Of a stretch of 64,000 nt of DNA, positions 56,664 to 64,000 are shown piece after piece. Made by a program: the position numbers and the translations under genes. How positions within the stretch are numbered: position 1 is the first letter of the stretch; every line of letters starts with the position of its first letter. The DNA is from Plectrocnemia conspersa (taxonomy: Eukaryota > Arthropoda > Insecta > Trichoptera > Polycentropodidae). Under the pieces are notes generated by a model. The model was given only the letters and a program-made list of their open reading frames with translations, was not told the DNA's origin and made no database searches. The stretch covers positions 62,001 through 126,000 of the forward strand of contig VTFK01000542.1 in assembly GCA_009617715.1 (NCBI GenBank), given 5' to 3'.

Positions 56664-58104
56664 TTATAACTCATTATGTTCATCTTCCTTCACTTCCTTT
56701 TCTGTTTCCGGCTCATCCTCGACCGTTTCTTCTGCTGCTATTTCAGGTACTTCGATATTAGAAGCTTCCTCATTCGTTTTCACATCATCCGAAGATTCCG
56801 CTTTAGGCGTCTCTATCGTATCATCTACCTTTATGTCTTCAGTAACATTTTCTTTGACCACTTTCTTAGGCCTCCAGATTTTCATTTTATTAAGCAAATA
56901 CTTGACTTCCCTATCGACTTCGCTCATCTTATCCGAAATGGATTTAACAGTGAGTTTCACATCTTCGTTCTTCTTCAATTTGCTTTGTTCGTCTTGAATT
57001 TCAACAAGCCATTTCAGTATCTTCAATCACTTTACTAAGCACAGATATTTCGACATCAGTGAATATGTCCTTTTCTGGATTGGTGTCTTTGGTAAGATTC
57101 TTTGCATTTTCTAAGAATGCTCTAGAACCGTTTAGCACACTTTTCAACGCAGCTAATGCGTCCGGTCTTTCAGTGTGTTCCCAATGTCTGGCGTAAACTG
57201 ATCTGGTTATCTTTTTTAATTTGGCTAATTTATCATCATATTCCTTGGCAGTTGCGTCTGATCCATCTTCGTAGAGCCAATCTGTTATTTCACCGGAAGC
57301 TTTGAGTATCGCCTCTATTTCTTCGGCAGTGCCGCACGATGCGTATTCTTTAGTAGTAAATTTAGATTGAGCGTCTATTACGAACGCTTCCAGATTGTTG
57401 AGAGCAGTCTCTCGCCTAGTTCTTTCAATGTCGTGCTTATTGAGCTTGTCGAGTTTACCCGATGAAGCCTTGAATTGATCTTCGTTAAGAACCGGAATTG
57501 AAAGAGTGTTTTGAGTTAAATCAATGGGTTCCTTCAATATGACGATCTTCGGTTTTGGAACTTTAGGTTCAGTTTCAGTAGCATTTTGTTTCAAAGTATC
57601 ATTTTTGCCTTCTGTTGGCTTTTCTGTTGATGGTTCGGTTTTATCATTCTCCATAAATTGTTCAGTGCTGTTTTCAGTCTCAACAGATGGAGATTCTGAC
57701 GATTTTTTACCAGTTTCACCTCCGAACAGCTTACTGATTGTATTACCTAATTTAACAAAAGAGCTTTCCTCCTCTTCTTCGACTTGTTCTTCCGGAGATA
57801 ACGTTTTTTCAGCGATGAATTCAACGTTGACTAATTTGAGCAGTCCTGAATCATCCATGACGAAATGAGCTTTAATGCCCTTTGATTCAATATTAGGACC
57901 TTCTGTTTTGGTTAGAGCGCCAGCAACACCTGTAAGATCTACTTTAGATAGATTCAACGATCCTAGAGCATTGATCTCTATAGCTGGTAAGTGATCTAAT
58001 TCAGCATAATTAACATTAAAACTGAAATCTTTGGAGTGTTTGTTGAACGTTATGACCTTCTTTTGCGGATAAGGGTTCATCAATCCAAACAACGTTCTTT
58101 TAAT
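56664..58104 (-). CDS. HYOU1: HYOU1 last exon (contains a frame break)
   Basis: Starts [16 protein letters not shown] after TTTTCAG and ends HNEL-TAA. After [10 protein letters not shown] the frame runs into TGA, while [17 protein letters not shown] continues in another frame. The AAA at 57014-57012 is one base too long for continuity. The exon is 1441 nt and 1440 would be in frame. Confidence 0.92.
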
Positions 58105-59522
58105 CTGAAAAGGATGCAGACGCTATATTATTATGTAATACAAAGCTAGTAATAAAAAATATGTTATATTTATATATACCTGTCTAACACTTCCTTCATT
58201 TTCACGTTCGAAAAGAACTTGAACAGGGAAAATAACAGCATCTTTTACGACAAACTTCTTCACTTTAAAGCCGATTGAAAGATCAGCAGATCGGTACACT
58301 GCACCCATAGCAGCTGCTTCGTCTGTGTTTATATTTTTACTCAAATCCATGCCAATGGTACTTTGCAAAATCTCTTGTACTTTAGGTACTCTAGTTGCAG
58401 CTCCGACTAAAATAACTTGGTTTATCACATCTAAAGTTAGACCGGCATTTTTCAAAGCGGCTTCCAATGGACGCGGTACTTCTTTAAGCAAATCTTCACA
58501 CATCGCTTCAAATTCTTCCCTGGTAACCTACAATCATGTAATTAAAGAACGTTTAATAAAAATAGTATTTTTAGCGATTTATATAAAATATGATACACCA
58601 TTTCTAAATCAAATTTTGCATAGTCTCTTTAGGAGCCTGGAAAAAATAAACACGTCTTCTTACTTCCCAATAAAAACCGATATACATGTAAATTTAATAC
58701 AATCCGTTCCAAAGCGTACACAGTTGTACACTAGGACCCCGAGAAAATTTAGTCCTTATCATCCTACATCTACCTAGACCAAATTTTACATATATACGTC
58801 AAGTATTTTGTATTCTCATTCAATTCCTAGTGTGTCTATTAGTATCGCCATACAAATAAGCATTTTGCCTTCTAAATATAATAGTTGCAACGTTTGATGA
58901 ATTCAATATCCAGATTGACAATGAGATACATGGGACTATATTTATCAACTCGGTCTGAAAAACAGCCTTTCGAATTATGTATACAAATGTCGATGAAATG
59001 TATTCATAAAAAAGTCGATGAAATGTATTTAGAATTACTGAAACTTTGATGGTAGAAACAAAAATAACAATCATACCTGTACTCTGAAATCCTGTTCATC
59101 TAGAAGACCTTCGACTTGTGCGAAATGATCAGCATTAGCAGATAAAATTGTTTTTACTCTATTAGCTTCTTTCAACAGTTTGGCCATCGCTCTAGGGTTT
59201 TCACGAACATCCTTTGGAGTTTTCTTCATTTCGTTGAATTTTTTTGCTAAATGTTCTCGGAGTCTCAGCGTCAGATCTAAACCTCCGAGATTCCTGTCGT
59301 ATCCAACACCGAGGACTTGCAATTGAGGATTTGTTTCAACAAAGCCCTTTTCTTTAGTCTTGACCAATTTGTATTCAACAACTGATACTTTTGTGCTCTT
59401 GGCGCCCATATCGTAAAACATGACGTATTGCGCCGTTTCGTTGATCTCTTTGCGTCTGAATATGCCGTAGTTTAAAGCGATGGCAGTGTGATCGTTCATC
59501 AATTGCATCACGCGCAAATCGG
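56664..59522 (-). CDS. HYOU1: Hypoxia up-regulated protein 1 (HYOU1/Grp170), 3' part, one frame break
   Basis: HYOU1 is a large Hsp70-family chaperone of the ER lumen that assists folding and acts as nucleotide exchange factor for BiP. Minus-strand exons in the window are about 59522-59077, 58527-58180 and 58104-56664. The nucleotide-binding domain part includes [69 protein letters not shown] and [18 protein letters not shown]. Next come the substrate-binding beta domain ([20 protein letters not shown]), an acidic linker ([11 protein letters not shown]), an extended polar loop and the alpha-helical lid ([12 protein letters not shown]). The protein ends KEDEHNEL, a KDEL-like retrieval signal. 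The first part of the gene, with signal peptide and N-terminal ATPase lobe, is outside the window or in an unrecognised exon. One single-base frame break lies at 57012-57014. Convergent with TBCEL. Confidence 0.93.
58180..58527 (-). CDS. HYOU1: HYOU1 internal exon (end of ATPase domain)
   Basis: 116 codons from [17 protein letters not shown], after a TGTAG acceptor, to [14 protein letters not shown]. Both ends are phase 0. Confidence 0.95.
59077..59522 (-). CDS. HYOU1: HYOU1 internal exon (ATPase domain)
   Basis: Reads [19 protein letters not shown] to DEQDFRVQ and ends CAG|GTATGA in phase 0. The 5' edge is set at a TTTAG|CC acceptor because the sequence further right no longer matches the family. 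That acceptor has a weak pyrimidine tract, so the edge may shift slightly (ACAG at 59535 is the alternative). Confidence 0.88.
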
Positions 59523-61540
59523 CTAAATGTCTCTGTGCGAATACCGGACCCTCAAACTTTTGGGTTTTAAATATAATTTTTTGCTTCGTTCTTTTTTTTT
59601 AAATATTTTTTTAAAATTTAATGGTTCAAATTGGTCATTACTATTTAAGATTTTCAATGATAGACAAAATAGTTCAATCTATAAAAAAAAACTACTTAAC
59701 ATTTTCAATTCATTTAAAAAATAGGTTTACAACTTGACTAAATATTTCCAGAAGAAAACATTTTATATTATTTATTAGATTTACAACGTTAGATTTTATC
59801 GTTATATTGAAACTTAGATATTTAATGATAAATCTAAATATTGTATATCATTTATGAATAGGTTTAAAACTTGGCTAGATAATAATAAATTAAAAATTGT
59901 ACTATGAAATTTCAATACAGCGAAGCTCACGAAACCAATGAATAAATTTTGGTGTACTGAAAATTCGTTATATTGAATGTAAGGAAGATGATATATTTTT
60001 ATTTTATTTTTAATTACTATATTACTACAGCATCAAAATAACCTCTTATAAGGTTGACAGATCGTTTTTTTGTCCTTGTTTAAGGAAAATGTATGAAACA
60101 CAATAAAATTTGTGAAAAAAAATGTTGTATAAAAAAAAATGTTTGAGGGTCAACGAAACACCTGTAATGTCGCTTTTGAACACATCTGGCACACCCCAAG
60201 TCAATGATGAACTGAATTCTTAGAAATATTTTGTCAAGTTATAACGTCATTCTTAAATTCGGAGCAAAATATTTTGTTATGCTGAGATTAGTCTTCATTA
60301 CAATGAAAACATTTTGCATGAAGTTTTTTTCGGGGACAAATTAAAGATTCGTTATACTGGAATTTCATTATTTCGCCTCGCTACCGCTCGCGCCGACCTT
60401 CACTATAGAACCAAACAACCTAACCTTTTTTTTAATGATATTGTATTGATTTGTTCTCATTTCGGTATATTTTGTAATTGTCCAGAATCATCCAATCTAT
60501 GACTAACCGATCCCGCGATCGCAGCGACGTATGAAGCGACGCCTGTGAGTATTTGTGGAACTGATTTTGACGCCGGCGTAAAACATCATCGTGACGTCAC
60601 TATGGCGTTCTAACGCGAGTGTTTTGGGAATTCGCGGCCCGTTTTAACGATGCATATAACACAATTTTATCATAAATTAAAATTTTAGTAATAAGAGCGT
60701 TTTTTAGTTACACCATAAGTTACTTTATAATTAAAAAAAGTTGTTTATATGTTTTATGTGTAAATATAAAAGCCAATTAGAAAGATATAATAAACTGAAA
60801 ATATCAAGCACCTAATATGTTACTTTAGACCAAAAATGCGTTTTAAAAATATTAATAATTTTGAGACCTTTGTCTATCTTTAATAAAAAATACTTTGACT
60901 TATTTTGATTGATATATTTTTTAAAGTAAATGTTTTTTCTGCGCAGTATTATATATTTTAATAATTAATAAATGCAAAAAGTTTTCACATTATTTAAAAT
61001 TAATAATAAAATAAACATATTTAAAATCCATAATAAATAAAGAATATTTAAAATCCATAATAAAATAAAAAATATTTTTAAAGTTGAAAAAAATATTTTG
61101 AATAAATCTTGAAATTTTATTCTGAAACTTTATAATTTAAAAAATATTAAAATTAGTGATATACAATTTTGTGTAGTTTCCTTTCAAAGGTGTCAGTAAG
61201 AAGGATTTTTGCAACACTATGTGTTTAGTAGTTGGTTGTTATCGAATAGTACTTATTTTTAAACTTTGCCCCTTTTTGTTGAAAATATTTTTTCAAAGGA
61301 AATTTTAAAAATTCTCTAAAAACTATTACTTTAAATTGGCAACGTTCGCCAAAATGTAAGTACACATTTTTTCTGTTAAGAGAAGCTAATAAAAAATTTA
61401 CATTATTTATATTATATTTTAAATACCGTATAAACTAAACATATTTAAAAAAAATATTTTTTTTATAATTTGATGATTTTTATACATATATTGATAAGTG
61501 TTTTACAATTTAAATCGATAAAATCAATTTCGTAGTTCGT
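59523..61540. other. HYOU1 upstream intron or flank; GC-rich patch at 60490-60650
   Basis: Mostly AT-rich. 60490-60650 is CpG-rich, with CCCGCGATCGCAGCGACG and a perfect CRE-like GTGACGTCAC at about 60591-60600. It looks promoter-like, but no transcript start or exon can be shown. The remaining HYOU1 exons were not found here. Confidence 0.4.
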
Positions 61541-61551
61541 TCTCAAGCGCG

Positions 61552-61582
61552 CCGGGGAAATACCATAAACGGTATTCCCCGG
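61552..61582. repeat. GC-rich hairpin CCGGGGAAATACC...
   Basis: CCGGGGAAATACC and GGTATTCCCCGG face each other around ATAAAC with a single unpaired base. A second GCGCGCCGGG follows near 61622. No role assigned. Confidence 0.5.
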
Positions 61583-61739
61583 AATTTCTTATATGTGACA
61601 GTTCTTCTGTCATCGGTCAAGCGCGCGCCGGGATACAGCTTAGTGCGATTAAATAAACAGTGAAATATGTTATAATCACAGCATTTTTCTTAAAAAGTTA
61701 CAATTGTAGATGATTCAAAGTGATTTACCATTGGAATTA

Positions 61740-62660
61740 TAGACTTTATAATCGAAATTATCAATTATGAGTGTGCCAGTAAGTGTTTGGTTATATGAAT
61801 ACTATATCACGGTTATTCTAACAAAATTACTATTGACTTTCTAGGATCTAATATTAAAAGACAAACAGCAGTGATTTGGCAATTGAAGATATACATGCCA
61901 AAGTTAATTAAACATATTACAATGGTAGTAATAATGAAAAATCTCATATTAGTGTAAACAAAAAGTTACTTTTTACCCAATATATAGTATCGTTTACAGT
62001 CAATTTTCAGAATCAATGAGAGATCTAATAACATTTACGTATGGCAAACAATTAATGTATGACATATTGCGACTATTTTGAAGAAGATGAAGATATGTCA
62101 ATCTACGTGTTTAATCCTCAACAGTAATTTCCGTTAATTTTGTTCTTCGTTTGTCGTTCAAATTTAATTTATGGATTATAATAGTAGTAATAATGTGTTC
62201 AATGTTTACTCTTATAATTTTTTAATTACTTTTCAGAAGCAATGATGGAACAATTTGATGACCTAAATGGCTACAACGTAGAATTGGTATATATAAACAA
62301 AGAGTTAATCTTCTCATGTTGAAGTCACTGTCAGCAAGTATTATCTTTTCATAAAGAACATACTACATAAGTTTGATGTAACTGAATATCTTAAATTTGG
62401 CTATTCAGAAAGAGGAATGATGGCACAGAACAAAAATTGTACATATTTTGCCACATCGGAATTAAAAATAACCCACTCTTAGATATTTTGGCTATCGATT
62501 ATTCCAGGTATGCAATCACATATTTATAATCATTGTAAAATGTCGTTTATTAGATAACATCCAAGAAACTACACATTTATAAGCTGTCCGACAGCGCCGA
62601 TTTGATCGACATTAACTTTCAATCCTCACATACTAAGGATATATTACACGTTCATGTTTA
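61740..62660 (+). other. Protein-like open segments in several frames, unidentified
   Basis: Several adjacent stretches read like real protein but lie in different frames. One at about 62235-62322 has MEQFDDLNGYNVELVYINKE. One at about 62310-62480 has VEVTVSKYYLFIKNILHKF and ends at TAG after about 56 open codons. One at about 62553-62660 has YKLSDSADLIDINFQSSHTK then KDILHVHV and TAA. A short ATGAGTGTGCCA|GTAAGTG at 61767 looks like a first exon with donor. I do not recognise the family. It could be a decayed or error-laden spliced gene, a transposon or an integrated viral gene. Chance open frames are also possible in DNA this AT-rich. Confidence 0.35.
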
Positions 62661-62750
62661 AAACCTAACTGGTTAATTTAAAATTCCTAAATTCTAACGT
62701 ATATGTGTATTAAATCGGAAAGCAATGATAATGTTTATGTAATATAAATG

Positions 62751-63085
62751 AAAAACTCACTTTTCGGCCTCGGAGCCCGGCGACGGGTTTCAAAATTTGA
62801 AGATTTCATTACAAAGATTGTTTATCTAATTTAATCAATGTATTCTTCTTATCCTAAACACATTATGTATATATTTAATTTTCATAGTTATAACACACCT
62901 AGTTAATTTGCAATCCGATTATTTATAAAAGCAAAAACTCACTTTTAGGCCTCGGAGCCCGTCGCCGGGAATTCAAAATTTGAAAATTTCATTACGAAGA
63001 TTATTTTATGATTGTTTATCTAGTTTAATCAATGTATTCTTCTAATCCTCAACACATTATGTATATATTTCATTTTTATTCAGTC
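62751..63085. repeat. 182-bp direct repeat, two copies
   Basis: AAAACTCACTTTTCGGCCTC at 62752 and AAAACTCACTTTTAGGCCTC at about 62934 begin two copies that continue CGGAGCCCG, TTTCATTAC, ATTGTTTATCTA, TTTAATCAATGTATTCTTCT and ACACATTATGTATATATTT. The period is about 182 bp, and the second copy has a short insertion. Confidence 0.7.
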
Positions 63086-63171
63086 AAATGACGAATTAAT
63101 GAAAATTATTGTCGCGTAGCAAAATTTTATTATTAAATAATAATTATTTAAAAGTGTTGTCACGGTACTGT

Positions 63172-63249
63172 CTATTTGAATTTGAATGCTTATTTTTCAT
63201 TGGTCGAAGCTATTTGAATATTTGAATGCTTATTTTTGATTGGTCGAAA
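63172..63249. repeat. Tandem duplication of a 38-40-bp unit with CCAAT boxes
   Basis: CTATTTGAA...TTTGAATGCTTATTTTT...ATTGGTCGAA occurs twice in a row (63172-63209 and 63210-63249). Each unit has ATTGG, the inverse of CCAAT. A compact promoter-like arrangement, with function not shown. Confidence 0.5.
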
Positions 63250-64000
63250 CAACAGAACGCATTACCGGCGGCTCGAAAATCAATCGGAACAAATTTAATT
63301 TTAATTTTTTATTTATTATTATTTATTATTATAATTAAATATATTTCCTTTGTTTACGTTTGTATTGTTACACACCGTTAATACAAAAGCGTCTACCATT
63401 GATTTTTACAGAATAGTTGATAAAATTGAACGGAGAATGGTTGAACGAAGAAGAGACAGCCAGGATTACATACTTCTCGGAAGACATTAAAAATTTATTT
63501 TGATGATTTTATATTAAGATTTGCACATCGCCAAAGTCAGTGCAAGAGGTGTGTAACGTCAAAAAATACTAATATAAAATGCGACTGGGGTGGGGTGTTC
63601 AAGCTTACTTTATTTTAATATTACTTTAATTTTATATTTACAATGTATTAATTTTACTATATAAACATATAAATATAATTTAAAGATTGATAAATTTATT
63701 TCATTTAATGTCGGACTCTTTCTAATTGATGTTATCGGCAAAGATAAAGATGACCAATTAATTGCAGAGCTCACAACAAAACTGGTAAAAAATCACTGAG
63801 CTTTATTTAATACTATTGTATACCTTATTTTTTTAAAGATTAAACTAGGTATCATAAAAACTTTCAGAAAGATTTTTGTTCTTTTAAAAGAGCAGGAAAT
63901 CTCTGGATAATTACTCTAATAAATACAATGAAAAAAGTACCATAAGCAGTTTTATTAATTTTAACCCTTTTGAGTAACGAGTTAATTTATACAGATTTGT
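63250..64000 (+). other. Unassigned end of window with exon-like segments
   Basis: At about 63418-63501 an open stretch reads LIKLNGEWLNEEETARITYF to a TGA, preceded by a TTTTACAGAATAG acceptor-like sequence. At about 63732-63800 another reads LIDVIGKDKDDQLIAELTTK to TGA. Both look protein-like but are short and unrecognised, and no continuous gene can be drawn. Confidence 0.3.

Noticed and set aside
57524..57868. 114-codon plus-strand open frame
   Set aside because: Antisense shadow of the acidic, Ser-rich part of HYOU1.
58325..58777. 150-codon plus-strand open frame
   Set aside because: Half of it is antisense to a HYOU1 exon and the other half is intron. No domain seen.

Overview
This window is AT-rich eukaryotic nuclear DNA. 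It has spliced genes with GT/AG introns, large introns, long intergenic tracts and many decayed transposons of animal type (piggyBac, hAT, Tc1/mariner, pogo-like, LINE, tRNA-derived SINE). The three host genes and the transposon mix point to an arthropod, most likely an insect. I cannot fix the order from sequence alone. No bacterial operon, CRISPR array, rRNA gene or clear functional tRNA gene is visible.

Three conserved protein-coding genes account for almost all the coding sequence. (1) ETHE1, a mitochondrial persulfide dioxygenase, lies on the minus strand (7298 down to 2566). It has five exons, all splice junctions agree in phase, and the predicted protein is 270 aa. (2) TBCEL, a tubulin-binding cofactor E-like leucine-rich-repeat protein, lies on the plus strand (32803 to 52673). 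It has six exons, with introns of about 12.3 kb and 5.9 kb. (3) HYOU1, the ER chaperone of the Hsp110/Grp170 class, lies on the minus strand (59522 down to 56664). Only its 3' three exons are inside the window; the protein ends in a KDEL-like HNEL tetrapeptide. TBCEL and HYOU1 converge tail to tail with about 4 kb between their stop codons.

TBCEL exon 1, TBCEL exon 5 and the last HYOU1 exon each carry one single-base frame break, with homologous protein continuing in the next frame. Each break sits in or near a short homopolymer, and the surrounding splice phases fit only if one base is added or removed. The simplest reading is uncorrected sequencing or assembly indels, not three dead genes.

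The remainder is repeat-dominated. 0-2 kb: decayed piggyBac transposase. 4.0-4.7, 7.75-8.2 and 49.3 kb: TTAA-flanked, piggyBac-like elements or ends. 8.7-9.4 and 10.2-10.9 kb: foldback-like elements with modular inverted arms, the second carrying a hAT-like MITE. 12.0-12.5 kb: non-autonomous hAT with a perfect 8-bp target duplication. 14.3-16.3 kb: degenerate AT-rich tandem repeats. 18.8-19.1 kb: mariner-family pseudogene. 20.55-21.08 kb: long inverted repeat. 27.2-27.8 kb: LINE 3' end. 30.6-31.3 kb: Tc1/mariner pseudogene. TBCEL intron 3 is a transposon nest: a hAT relic with a perfect target duplication, an LTR-like block, a hAT-like MITE, a pogo-like element inserted inside a SINE, and another LINE end. 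The last 2.3 kb contains unexplained protein-like open segments and two kinds of direct repeat.

I found no convincing new biological system. The most useful observations are the frame breaks, the nested insertions that give relative ages, several precise hairpins and foldback elements, and the unassigned segments at 61.7-63.8 kb.
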